DNA of 64,000 nt, from assembly GCF_025094135.1 (NCBI RefSeq), contig NW_026252332.1, positions 186,001 through 250,000 of the forward strand, given 5' to 3'. The notes beneath the pieces are model-generated. The model was not told where the DNA came from, searched no databases, and saw only the letters and a list, made by a program, of their open reading frames with translations. Positions within the stretch are counted from its first letter, which is position 1. Each line of letters begins with the position of its first letter. Source of the stretch: Mucor mucedo (taxonomy: Eukaryota; Mucoromycota; Mucoromycetes; Mucorales; Mucoraceae). Both the position numbers and the translations under genes were made by a program. Positions 46,230-58,300 of the stretch are shown in pieces.

Positions 46230-48095
46230 ATGTGTGATAAAATTTTAACTAAAGGCGAAACTGTAAGTATGCTAATTTTGTCAGAGACAACAAAGTATAA
46301 ATGACCCAGAACTTTCATGCTGACGTTGAGTTTAGGAGACTAAGGTGGTTCTCATCAAAAAATATAAGTACACTCGACATCTTGTATTGAATAAACCAAG
46401 AGATCTCAACTGTATATGGATTAAAAACGTTTCTATCTTATACCCATATCTTAAGGTAAAGCAGTGTTTAAAAGGTAAAAAAAAAAAATCTTATTCAATG
46501 AAATATAGGTATGGGAAAAATCTACTGAGGCCAGGTTAATTACTATCAGCGGTGGAGGCAGCAAGCGTAAAATATTTTCTGCCGGTGGTGATATAAAAAG
46601 TAAGCATACAACATGGAAGCCAGTAACCATAATTTATACAATTAAACGCTTTGTAGGCATAGCTGGACTCCTTGCCAAAGAAGAGCCAAGTGCAACAGAT
46701 GAGATAATAAATAACTTGGGAAAATTCTACGAGCTTTTACAGTTCATTGGGACCATGAAAACACCTATCATAGCTGTTATGGACGGAATTATAAGTAAAA
46801 AAAAAAAAAAAATTAGAAAAAGAAAGTCATCAGTATAATCTGTTACGCTCACACAACTTTAAATCTTTAGTGGGCGCAGGTTCAGGTTTGATTGGTCAAC
46901 TTCCATTCAAAATTGCCACGGAGAATACGGTGTATGCTATGCCAGAGACCGCTATTGGATCATTTACTGATTCCAGCACAACATTTACTTTATCCCGTTT
47001 TGACGGCAACTTAGGCTTATATTTGGGTTTAACGGGCAGTCGATTTTACGCAGAAGATGTAGTGTATGTTACACATACTGATCACTTTTTTTAACAAATT
47101 GATTGACTGTATCGTAGATTTTGTGGACTTGCTTCACATTTTGTCCACTCTTCGAATCTGGATGCTATGAATGCAAAGCTGGCTGAGCTCAGTCATCCCA
47201 CGCTTGATTTGATCAACAACATCATTCAAGAATTTTCAGTAAAAGCAGACCACATACCTTCCAAATACAGTCTTTTTGGGGAAAAACTAAATATTATCGA
47301 CAGGTAGGTTTCTATTTGTGTGTGCATACAGGTGTGTAACTCAGCGTATCTCCTAACGTTTGTTAAACAGATGTTTTAACTTTAACACCGTGGAAGAGAT
47401 CGTCCAATCCTTGATCAAAGACGGCTCCAAATTTGCTCTAGGCTGTGTCAAATCGATTTTACGAGGATCCCCTACAAGTTTAAAAGTCATGATGGAGAGC
47501 CTCCGACGAGCGGAAAATCTATCTTACAACGAATGCATTCGGATGGAGTTCCGATTATGGCAGAGGATGCCTGTAAGTATGATGAGACCCGGTGCATAAA
47601 AATATCATCACCCTGTCCTTCCTAAAATAACTCTATTTTTAGTATACGCATGATTTAAAGGAAGGTATGGTTGGACATGTAGCTGGGAAAAGAGTTTGTA
47701 CATGGATTCCTGATAAGTTGGAGGACATTGATGTGGAGGATGATATAAGGGTGAACCTTTTCGACGCACTTGAGACTCATCAGCTTAACTTTGCAACAGA
47801 AACAGATTTTTATGTTAATCCTCATGGAAGATACAGCTTACCGTTACAAACCGAAATAGATGACGTTATAAGCAGGTATAGTTTTCAAAACAGCGAAGAC
47901 ATCATAGCCTGGTTTGAAGTTAGTCGACCCGGAAAGTTTGGCGTTCGACAAAAAGTAGAGGATTACCTTAAAAGACAGAAGTAAGCCGCCTATTTATCTT
48001 ACCAGATCAAAGAGTATTAATATATATAAAATATATAAACTGTTATTTCTTTTAGGGGCGAAACTGTGTTTGAAAAGGCAATAGCAAAATTTTAA
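46230..48095 (+). CDS. 3-hydroxyisobutyryl-CoA hydrolase-like (crotonase fold)
   Basis: Predicted to hydrolyse 3-hydroxyisobutyryl-CoA in valine breakdown. Nine exons: 46230-46262, 46345-46455, 46509-46599, 46657-46794, 46871-47063, 47118-47303, 47371-47572, 47643-47980 and 48056-48095, together 443 residues. All phases close. Family landmarks: YTRHLVLNKPRDLN, FSAGGDIK (oxyanion), IIMGAGSGL (usually GGGVGLS), PETAIGSFTD with the catalytic Glu and Asp, LGLYLGLTGSRF, and NPHGRY near the end. The glycine-rich loop and the segment after PETAIG are more divergent than in typical members. No mitochondrial presequence is visible (MCDKILTKGE), and the protein ends AKF, a weak PTS1-like tripeptide, so a peroxisomal or cytosolic paralogue is possible. 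Convergent with NAD synthetase, with 86 bp between stops. Confidence 0.87.
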
Positions 48096-48181
48096 ATACA
48101 TTCAATAAAACTTTAGTGTATGCGTGTGTGTGCACGTGTGTGGTTCCATTTAATTATGTTTCTTTGTAGAGATTAACTTTT

Positions 48182-50608
48182 TCAATCTACTTGACTATTT
48201 ATTTCAGCTTCCCCAGCCTTTCTCTCCAACTCTTCTGCAATACGGTCAATTTTTCTAAATTGCCACTTCCAAGAAGCATTGTACAAGAATGGTCTCAAAT
48301 CAAATCTGTTATCATCTGTGCTATAGGCTTCAGCATGATAAGCGGGAGTTAATGTCGTAAGCTTATGTCGGTTGATGGAATAATAAAAGAAAAAACGCTT
48401 CACTTTGGTGGCAACTTCAGTAGGGGGCATATCATCACCCCATTCATGTACCAACTTGGAGAACATAGAATATGGACCACACCGATCAATTTTACGGAGA
48501 CGACCATAACGAGAAAGATCATCGTAAGACATGCCCATATCAGCCTCATCCGATTGAACATAGTTTTCTGTGATGGGCTCTAATTCTGCGGTTGGCACAG
48601 CATCTAAGAACTCTCCCAGAATAGGCATGTCAAACTTCCTTTCAGCATACGCGATAAACCGTTTGAGGTCGTGTTTGGATATGGCGCCAATGGGGTTGAT
48701 ATCAGCACTGCTACAATCATACTTTGTAAGATATCCTCTTAAACTCTCGTCAACATTAGCACTACCAAGAACTAGCAAACTTCCGCTGACGTTGCGACAC
48801 CAAGGCAATAATTGTGCGAAAAGATAGGCCAGTAACATACGCAGACGTGCCTGAATATTTTGAAGCGCCAGATTCTCCGTATCAGATCCACCATGCACCC
48901 TGTATTTGGGAGTTTTTCCGGTGATCAATCTAAAAAGTGAATGGATGGATGTAACAACAGTGTCCATATTCAAATCCGTATGGTAACTCCCGATGACCTC
49001 AGCCAAATCCTTTGCACGCTTACGAGTTTCGGTACTTGAGTTCGATGTACCCATGTAGCACGTGTAAAAAATGCGACCGGCAAATTCACGAGGGTCTGTA
49101 GGCGTATATGTCTCTCCCTCGCCAGCTAAACGACGAGCATCTTCTAAGACGTGTTTGTTACCTTCGGAAGCCTCTTTTACAACTAAGCGACACATAGAGG
49201 CAACTATACTGGCAGTGGCACAGCTGTCAATACCGCCACTCAAGGGCAAAAAGTAACCGGCGGTCTTAGATCGACGCAAGTAATCCCATAGCCAACAGGC
49301 AGGACCCAAAGCAATTTCTTCTTCTGGGCTATGATAAAACGGAGCACGGGGTTTGGTGGGGCGGATGTGAATGTTATCCTCAATATAACTGTGTGTAAGA
49401 GCCATCTTGACTTCTTCGCGTTGGTAGGCGGGGGTAGCTTCCGCTTGCATACCACGGCTAACCATACGAGCACGATAAGAGCGAACATCTTCCAAATCAA
49501 CAGTAGCAGTAATAACCTCTACATCTCTAAGGGAGAATTGAGATCCCTGGGAAATAATCTCACCATTCATGACAATCATAGCACAGCCGTCATAATAAAG
49601 ACGATCGCCATCACAACCTTGTTGATTGGCATAGAGATAGATACCGCCCACCTTTTGTGTGGCAGCTTTCATTAAATCTATACGAGTATTCAGCTTACGT
49701 AATTCATGATGGCTTCCACTACTGTTTGTAAAAATTTCTACACCATCCAAACCCATTGCAATGTGGGGACTAGCAGGAGTAAATAACTCTTCACATGTTT
49801 CACAACCAATGCAAGTGTCCAAAGTACTTATGACGCAATCGCCAAAAGGTACCAATGTCTATGAAATATGAGTACACGAGTCAACCAATAATAATACGAT
49901 CGCTAACCTGGTTTGTAATCTTAGAAATCATGCGAGGTAAATAGTACTGCTCAACCTTTCTTGTAGTCCAGGGAGTGAAAAAGCGTAACTCACGATAATT
50001 GCCATCATTGGCCAAGAAAATCTTGGGGCGGATTAAAACAATTTTACCATCAGCAATGATAACACGACAATTGTATTTAACAGATTTGTGCATGACAGGC
50101 CTATATTCCGGCTCGTCAATCTTTTCCTTCCATTTATCACCTAAGTTATTAAACACTTACATTCCAATATCTAAAATCATGTCCTTTGCCTCATCACTCT
50201 TTAAAATCTCAGCAAGCACTTCCCAAGAATGCAGATAAGTATCACCTTTTCTTAGAACAACGGTTAATAACATTATTCAACCAATTTTATGTGTTATCCT
50301 GTTACCTTCCAAGAAATGGTCTTGACAACCATAGCCACTACAAAATGATATCACATTCAATTACTGAAATGTCATTGCAAGTGAATGTTCTGGTTACTTA
50401 CGTTACTTCAAGTTCAGGACCAACACGTAATTTAGCGCCTTTTTCTTTAGCAAGCCTAATACTTTCCAATATACGTTCGAGGTTGCCATCGAAATCCATT
50501 GCCCATTGGTTGAGCGAACAAGTCGCCAATGTAATACTATGTATATAATTGACATTAGAGCAATGCACAAGATTTGATCGGGCTTAGTTATAGTTACAGG
50601 TGGCCCAT
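48182..50608 (-). CDS. QNS1: Glutamine-dependent NAD+ synthetase
   Basis: Converts deamido-NAD to NAD using glutamine, the last step of NAD synthesis. Exons, minus strand: 50608-50598, 50536-50402, 50337-50306, 50245-50161, 50100-49908 and 49858-48182, giving 710 residues (yeast Qns1 714). An 11-nt first exon encodes MGHL and the splice restores the expected N-terminus LITLATCSLNQWAMDF. The N-terminal nitrilase-type glutaminase domain has RVGPELEV (Glu), YNCRVI(I) and CIGCETCEELFTP (nucleophile Cys). The synthetase domain has the ATP P-loop LPLSGGIDSCATA, then GTSNSS and KYDCSSADINPIG. All landmarks are intact. The five small introns cluster in the first quarter. The WD40 gene ends only 123 bp upstream on the same strand. 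Confidence 0.97.
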
Positions 50609-50731
50609 TGTTATAAACTGAAAATAAAAAGAACTTTCTGACGGGGTTGGGTCTAAGAAAAAGATGCGCTAGTTAAAAAATAACCCAGTAGATACACAAA
50701 ATTGTTTGAGCTTAATTTTATTCATAGGATA

Positions 50732-53656
50732 TTATGGACGCCAGACATGAACAATTCCTTCGGCTCCAGCGACACCAGCAGCAACAGTCATAGATTCTTC
50801 ATCCACAGCAATACTCGTTACACAGCTAGATGTCTGATATGTTTTGATCAATCGGGTTTCGCCTTCGATTCCCCAAATTTTAACGGTAGAATCACCACCA
50901 CCAGTAATGATAGTGCGGCTATCCGATGTCCAATACAGACCACCAATACCCATACTGGAGTCAGGGGCAATCAAAGACTGATCAATTAAAGTCTCTACAA
51001 TGACATATTAGTACTGATAAAACTATTGCATGGTGACACTTACGATCATGGCATAGTTTGTGAAGAGGTCTTTTGTTATTTCTTACGTCAAACACAAGTA
51101 CCTCGCTTTTCTCCTTGTCAGCGTTCCCGGAAGCAACATAGGTTTCACAGGGACTGATTGCAACAACATTCACATCGGGGTGACCAGAGTAAAATTTATG
51201 TGCTATGCGTCTATTGTTGCAGTCGTGCATATGGATAAATTTGTCACCCGACATGTTGTCATAATTATTATAATTTCCCGAAACAACAAATCTACCAGAG
51301 GACGAAATGGCCAAGGCACAAACAGATCCTTTCATTGAATCAAATTTCATAACAGGGTTACAAGTGTTTGTATCAAAAACCTCAATCTAAGCAACCCAAT
51401 TAATTTATAAATCTTTTTTTTTTAAAGCAGAATCAACTTACGTATCCTGTGTGCTCATTACTTTCATTTTTGATACCCAGGAACAACATATTGGCAGTTT
51501 TATGATGACCAAATTCAATGCATTCAACAGACGGATTTTTGTAAAAACGAGTATTTAATTCACAAATAAAACCTTCTCCAGTTTTACCATTTGCACCGAT
51601 TTTCCAAATAGTTGCTGTTCCATCATTGGAACATGTCGCCAGGACGTTATCATTGGATGATAAATCCACAGCCATTTGGTTAATAGGCTTACAATGATAT
51701 TCTGTGTAACAATAAATTTAAAATATGCACATATTTAACAGATTTACTATATATTTACGCAGTGTAGAAACCAATCGGCCAGTACTCGCTCTCCAAATGT
51801 TAGCACTACCATCATGTGATGCAGAATAAATTAAACTCTTATCTTTGGACATTTTAACATCCGTTACAGTCCTCCAAATGGCTACATATAAAGTAAGTCT
51901 TAAAGATTCCATAATAACAATTTCAACTTACTTGCGTTAGTTCTTGGATCCTCGGTTTTGTGACCTTTTAAAATTAATGTATGATCTAGTTCGGAATCCC
52001 AAAGTCTTAGGTTTCCTGGCATGTTGTATTGCTCATGCTCATCACATAAGGAACCAGACACAACACGGATACCTCCTCCATGCTTGAAAATAGCCAAAGA
52101 AATAGCATCACCACTTCCTTCGGAAATTGTACTCTCTCGATTCATGTTACCCAGTAGCGTATTTCCCATTGAATTATAATTTATTATACCAGTTCGCCGT
52201 CTTTTCATCAACATTTGATTTAAAGATCTATTGCGAGGTTTATCTATAACAAAATTTAAATGGACATCACAGTCAAACGTTTTCTTTATAATTTTACCTG
52301 GACGACGAGCAATCACAATGGTTTTGTTGTATAATTGACTATTTCCTTCCATGTAGTCTGACCAAAAACATTTACAATCTATATGACTTCTACCTGGTAA
52401 AAGAGCTGAAACATATTGCCAAAAGTCGACCAATTCTCTCCCAGATTTACTCTTTTTGTAGTTTTGTTTCGTGACAGCGTTTTTAAGAATTTCGACTTCT
52501 TGCTCGTTGAATGGAATATGCAATACATCTCCTGCATCAAGCTGGGCCCAATCCTCCCAAGTGGAGTTATACCATACGCGATTGGGTACATAAGGCCTAT
52601 TTGAGGTGCTGTGTTCAGGCTTCTTGTTACTAGATGTATCGCGAGACCGGCGCGACACTCGTATTTCGTTTTTATTTTGTGACGTTTCAATGTCCGATAC
52701 TGATTCCAAATATAATTCGATGGTACGCAAACGCGTAGCAAGATCCATATTTTGTGGTATATTGGTTTCCACTGTAGTGGGTGGTTCCATCTACACAAAA
52801 CAAATTTTAGTAACACAATAATATAATAATCAGCTAGCCATGCACTTACATCGGGTTGGCTCATTGGATCAGATAGTGGAGACATTGGTGGTGAGAGAGT
52901 TACCTCGGATGTTGAAATGATCATGTCGAAAAAACATTCGTCACTTGAATAATCTTCTTCCATAGCCTGTGATAGTTCCGAAACATTGTCAGTGGATACT
53001 ATAGTTGTATCTTCCGTTTCTGTGTGAACTATGATATGTGTTGATCCAATTATATTGTCGCTTTCCTTTATTTCATTCTTTACGGGTTGATCTTGGATCT
53101 GCGGACCCCCAAATACGTTATCAAAAGTGGATTTGATCTCCTGAACAAAGGTATTCATATGATTCAAGCCATTCATGTTTAGGTCAGGTATGACGCCCGT
53201 ACCTTGGGTATGTATTTTGCAATTGGTATTGGGGATAATATCTACATCACAGTCATTGCCAATAGCCACAGGATTAAGAGTGGTCACGTGTTTATCAGTT
53301 AAAGCATTTTCCACCGCCGCAGGATTGGTATTCATCTCAGCATCTATATTGGTATGTTCCGCGTTTACATTATTGGCGTCCTGGGTGTTACCTGTAGTGT
53401 CTGTATTGCTGATTAAAGGACTGGTACTGATATCTCCGCTTCCTAGGTCTTCATCCGAATCTGACAATAAGGCAATAGGATCGTTTGCGTTCCCAGGTAA
53501 AGTTCTCTCACGCTTTCTCTTGTTGGACCGTTTTGGGACGGGCATAGGTGGAATGACAGTCCTTACGGACACGTCCTCTTCGTCACTGTCACTTATTATA
53601 ATCACACTCTTGGTTCTCTCCTTAACAATGTATTTGAACTGATCATTATTCGACAT
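50732..53656 (-). CDS. Nuclear-type protein with tandem SUMO-interacting motifs, Myb/SANT-like segment and WD40 repeats
   Basis: Exons, minus strand: 53656-52850, 52790-51932, 51881-51759, 51701-51442, 51386-51044 and 50994-50732, giving 884 residues. The N-terminus has two SIM-like motifs, SVIIISDSDEED (18-28) and PIALLSDSDED (60-70), with a basic KRSNKRKRER stretch between them that looks like a nuclear localisation signal. A disordered acidic region follows. Around residues 340-410 (WEDWAQLDAGDVLHIPF, then WQYVSALLPGRSHIDC and FWSDYM) the spacing of Trp/Phe resembles a Myb/SANT-type fold. The C-terminal half is a WD40 propeller (GSANIW, GTATIWKI, STVKIWGI, GIVHVWRP). The architecture suggests a SUMO-linked chromatin or ubiquitin-ligase substrate adaptor. 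The specific orthologue is not recognised. Confidence 0.83.
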
Positions 53657-54792
53657 TGCTATTTAGATTTTTAAAAAAAGTAAGGATGTTCAATCAAGAT
53701 TGAAAAAAAAATTCGAAAAATTTATTTTTTTAACACCCTTTTTTAACAGATATTAATCGGAGTTACAGGTGGTAAATAGCTTCGCCGTATGAGTACGCGT
53801 TTCTGTTCTGATTGGTTCGACCAAATAAACAAGGACTGCTTTTCCTCGTCACATGCGAGTATTTAAAACTCACCTGCAACTATCTGACACCATTTGAATA
53901 CCTCAAACTGCTCTCTTTCATCCCGGGGAGGAACATCGTAAAACCCGTGAAAAAAGTAAGAATATAGCTGTAACAATTTTATAGGCCAGGAAAAGCGCTA
54001 GGCAAATGAAATCGGATCTGCGCAATTTATCAGTGGCTTGGGTGTAATACAAGATAAGCCAGGGTATGTTGTTTATGTTTTCTGTGGGAGAAATACAATC
54101 TGTGCTTTGAGCCCGGTTTATGTGTGAAAAACACTTGCCAAGACCGCAATCCTGAAACGCAATCTGAAATGCCATTGTAAGTACATGCAAAGAAGCAGCT
54201 TTGCGTCTAAATATATACTTTGATGTATACTTTTCTTCAGTGCTAAGAGAAGACAAAGGGGTCACTTCACCACCTGACCCACAAAACTGGTGATCCGAAA
54301 TAAAACCGATGCAAATGACGACCATGCTAACTTTACTTCATTTCTTCATCTCAGAAGTGCTTATTTTATTTTCTGCTCTAGTGCTAAATTATTTAAAGTA
54401 CATGTTTGTCGAAGAGTAGTTGCTCTCATCATCACCAAGGCTAGTTTCATCAAACCATGTGCACCCTGTAGTGATTTTCAATATAAATTTTACCACAGTA
54501 TGCAACCTTTTTCATATTCATTTAGCATAATGATATATTGAAGAAAGGTCTATAAATTTATATGTGGACCTTACATACGTTAATATCTAAAATCATTGCA
54601 TGATGTATCACTTAGTATGACGAAACTAAATCTTGGTGATGACAAAAGCAAATGCTCTCGGCGAAGAACTGTAAAAAGCTTCGAAGTGAAGAAGGGAACT
54701 ACTGGGCGGGCTTCAGCTGTTTTCAGTTGAAACCCGTTCAAAAGTAACTTTTACTGCGCTCGGCTCAAGTTACTGCATGATAGGCTTGGCCG
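53657..54792. other. Spacer upstream of the retrotransposon
   Basis: Holds the promoter of the minus-strand WD40 gene at its left end. A 135-codon minus frame (54,325-53,918, with ATG) has no motif and is not called. Near 54,704-54,752 a GGGCGGG...AAACCCG motif resembles one at 61,940-61,976 on the other side of the retrotransposon. Confidence 0.45.
54788..54792. repeat. Retrotransposon target-site duplication (left)
   Basis: GGCCG immediately before the left LTR, repeated at 61788-61792 immediately after the right LTR. A 5-bp duplication is typical of Ty3/Gypsy integrases. Confidence 0.9.
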
Positions 54793-55314
54793 TGTCGTAT
54801 TTGACGCCTAAATAAATCGAATACAATTACTATTTAATCTGTCTTGAGTTATAATATACTTCATATATGATAACAGACACAGTACCAGTTCTCATAATCT
54901 TCTAACTGGAAATCATACCCTACATTGGACCCCGGTTAGCTGATTTACTGCGGTTCCTTCTAGCACCTACGATGAGTAATCAAGTAATCCAATCATCGCA
55001 CATATTGCTAAATGGATAAATGATTTCTCTGCTGGAAATTCCGGACATACAACCATAGGCTTACATAACTATAAATTATAAGCTATGTTTCATGTCGTTA
55101 CTGATTTATATTTCAAATCCAACAATTCCCAGTCTCTGGAAATGTTTATTCGATCTACGCAGAAATTAATTGAAGTAATAATTTAATATAAAAGGACCTC
55201 TATTTTTATCATGACAAACTCTCCAACTTATAATAAAGGATTAAAGAGTCTCATTTCTTTACTTGTTTATTTTTATCTTTTATTTTATTACCCTTTTATA
55301 CTCAAATTATCACA
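54793..55314 (+). mobile_element. 5' LTR of Ty3/Gypsy element
   Basis: 522 bp, TGTCGTATTTG...ATTATCACA. By eye identical over its full length to the 3' LTR. A TATA box TATAAAAGG is at 55187-55195, about 120 bp before the LTR end, so R/U5 is short. Confidence 0.95.
55187..55195 (+). promoter_or_regulatory. LTR TATA box
   Basis: TATAAAAGG in the 5' LTR, repeated at 61660-61668 in the 3' LTR. It is the best promoter candidate for the element's transcript. Confidence 0.6.
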
Positions 55315-55323
55315 TTTTTTTAA

Positions 55324-58300
55324 ATGAATTCTCCTGCTCCTATCTCTGGCTCCAACTCTGGTAATTCTGGCTCTGGTTCTCCCCTTGTCTCTTCCCCTGT
55401 TGTTGATGCCAACTCTCCCTCTGGTACTGCTGGTAACCCTGGTTCCTCTGTTTCCTTGTCTGATGCCCCTAGTGGTACTTCTGGTAACTCTGGTTCCAAC
55501 GGCCCTGCTACTACCGACTCCCAGGAAAAAAATGATCCCATGCTCATTGACTTTCCTGAACTCGATTCCCCTTCTTCTTCCAACACCGTTCATAACACAT
55601 TTGACGAAAATGCTGTTCAAGTGTTGAAGAGAATTGGTAATTGTAATGCCCGCCTTGCAGCTCTCTTTGATCGAGAAGATTCTATAATGGATTTGGAAAC
55701 AACCACTATGGAGGAATTCAATCTCAGAGAGGCCAAGGTCCGTTCCCTGAAACATGATATCACCTATTGGAAGAACCAACTCGTTGATGCCAACTTGTTG
55801 TATACCTCTTTCAAGGAAACTTCTGTCAGCCACATTTCTCATCTGGCCAATGTCATGAAGTTGGATGACTCTGATAAAGCTCTTACAAAGCCTAAGGATC
55901 ATTCTGATATCCCAGCCAAAGAAATTCCGGTTTTCGATGTCAAGTATACCGATCTCGATACCAATCCCGACATTCACAGCACCGACGATTATTCGCTCAA
56001 ATCTTTCATCCGAAAGTTCGAACGAGCCTATAAGAATTATGATGTGGATGTGGAAGTTCATTGGTTGTTTCATCTTGAGGCCAGTTTTGAAAACAACGAT
56101 CTCTACTGTAACTGGTTCCAACAAAATTTCAAGGCTATTGGTAAAGGCAAGAAGAAGTCCTGGTCTGATGCTAAGAAAATTTTGGAACACCGTTTCGATG
56201 CCGCTGCCCGTCTTGGATTGATCAAGGTGAACTTCATGCTTCATAGTATGAGACAAAGTTCCCATGAACAATTAGCCGAATACATGGATCGTTTTGGTGC
56301 CTGTCTCCGTGCCGCCAAGGTACACACTCATGAGAACTTCTACTTCTCGGTTGCTTTCCTCTCGTCTTTGTTCACTAAAGAATTTCAAGATAAGGTACAG
56401 GAAAAGTTATACGAATATATGAAGGAACAACTCTACACCATGGACTCTTCAATGGCTAGCAAGTATGCAACTCATAATGAAACACAATTCTATGAGTTCT
56501 ACAGCAACTTTGGTCGTCTAGGTGAAGCCTTGAATCATTACCTTGGTAACCTTGAATCTACTCTTAAAGAAATTCAAGTCAAGAACAGTTCCTCTGCCAA
56601 GTCCTCCTCCTCATCTTCTTCCTCCTCTCCCGTCTCTTCTTCCTCATCTTCCAATTCCAGCTCTAGGGAATCCAACAAGAAAAGAAGAATGGATGACAAG
56701 TCTGAATCGTCAAAGTCTTCCATCAACTTTGAACGATTATTCGATCCCACCTACGTACTCAATGATCAAGAACGTACGCACATGCGTAAACAGCTCAAGT
56801 GTCTTTCTTGTCGGGTGGCTCGTTTTACTCCTGATCATTTGAAGGAATGTGCGGAAAGAAAGAAATTTCTTGCCAATAAAGTAAGTAATCACATCGATGA
56901 ACCCCTTACTGTTCTTTCAACTTCTATTCATGAAATTAATACTAACTCCTCTTCCAATTGTAGAACCGACAATGATCATGAAGAACAGCCAAATGTCCCT
57001 CTCCCCATCCTCAATGATGACAACGAGTTTCAGGCAGCACTTTTGGAGTTAGATAATTTTATCATTCATGACAATGATGAATTAAATGATACTTTAAATA
57101 AAAATATTTTCTCTATTCAAATTAATTCTTCTTCTACAAATTGTCTTAATAATAATGTTTCCATTTTCAGTAATTCCGTCGGCGATACAAACAATCCGTT
57201 CCATACAAACAATGTTGCGTATTCTCCCGTTACTCCCATTATTATTAACTCAGTGAAGACATACGCTACTTTGGATACTGGAGCCCAAGTATCGGTCATG
57301 AATAAACAATTTGCCATTGACAATAATATTGAATTTAATAAAATTGAAGGTTCTCTTTTGTTGGCCAATGGTACTCAAATCCCTCGTTATCAAACTTCTG
57401 AATGTCTTAAAATTGACTACGATGGTGTTGACAAACAAGTATTGCATAAGTTTGATATCATCGATAATTCGATCTTATCTCTCTCTAACAAAATATTAAT
57501 CGGTGTGGATTTAATGCCCAAGCTTTCTCTCCATATGGTTAATGTTGCATACAAGTTCAAAGACACTGTCAAAGAAGTTGATGATTCTATTGATGATCAT
57601 GCTTACGAACCTAACGTAACACCATTCGGATCGGAAAAGGAACAAATTGCATTTAATTTAGCTCTTACGCCATACATTGAGGCTAACAAGGCGCTTAATA
57701 AAAATTCATTTTGTAATATTCCTGAAAGTGTTCTCCACCTTCCCACTCCTCCTGATTATCATGTTCATGTTCGTCAATATCCTATCGCTTACAAATTACA
57801 ACCTAAAGTAATGGAAGTAATTAACGATTGGGTAGCTGATGGAATTATCACAAGAGCCCCTGCTTCTGCATGGAATCTTCCTATTACAGTAACTCTGAAG
57901 AAAAATCATGAATCGGGTGTAACATCATCAAAGGATAATGTTACCAAAGACGATATCAGAGTTGTACTGGATACAAGATTATTAAATAAAGCTCTTCCCA
58001 CTATTAACGAAACACAACCATTGATCAATGATATCTTTTTCACTTCAATGGAAGGTTGCGTTGTATTCTCCACTATTGATCTCAAGTCTGCATTTTCACA
58101 ATTCTTAGTTAATCCAGATGATCAAATCAAAACCAGTTTTACCGGTCCAGACAACTTGAAGTATATGCATGTAGGATCACCTTTCGGTGTGTCTACTATA
58201 AGTCAATTGTTTAGCCGTGTAGTACTCTCATTATTCAAAGACCTTTCATATGTTCGCACTTTCATTGACGACATATGCATCATGTCTCGATCCCTTGATT

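Noticed and set aside
53918..54325. 135-codon minus-strand frame with an ATG
   Set aside because: Composition and lack of motifs look random; it has no splice partner or supporting signal.
55288..56271. 327-codon minus-strand open frame overlapping the start of gag-pol
   Set aside because: It is the antisense shadow of the gag coding region, low-complexity (Arg/Thr/Gly-rich) at its end, with no independent promoter or motif.
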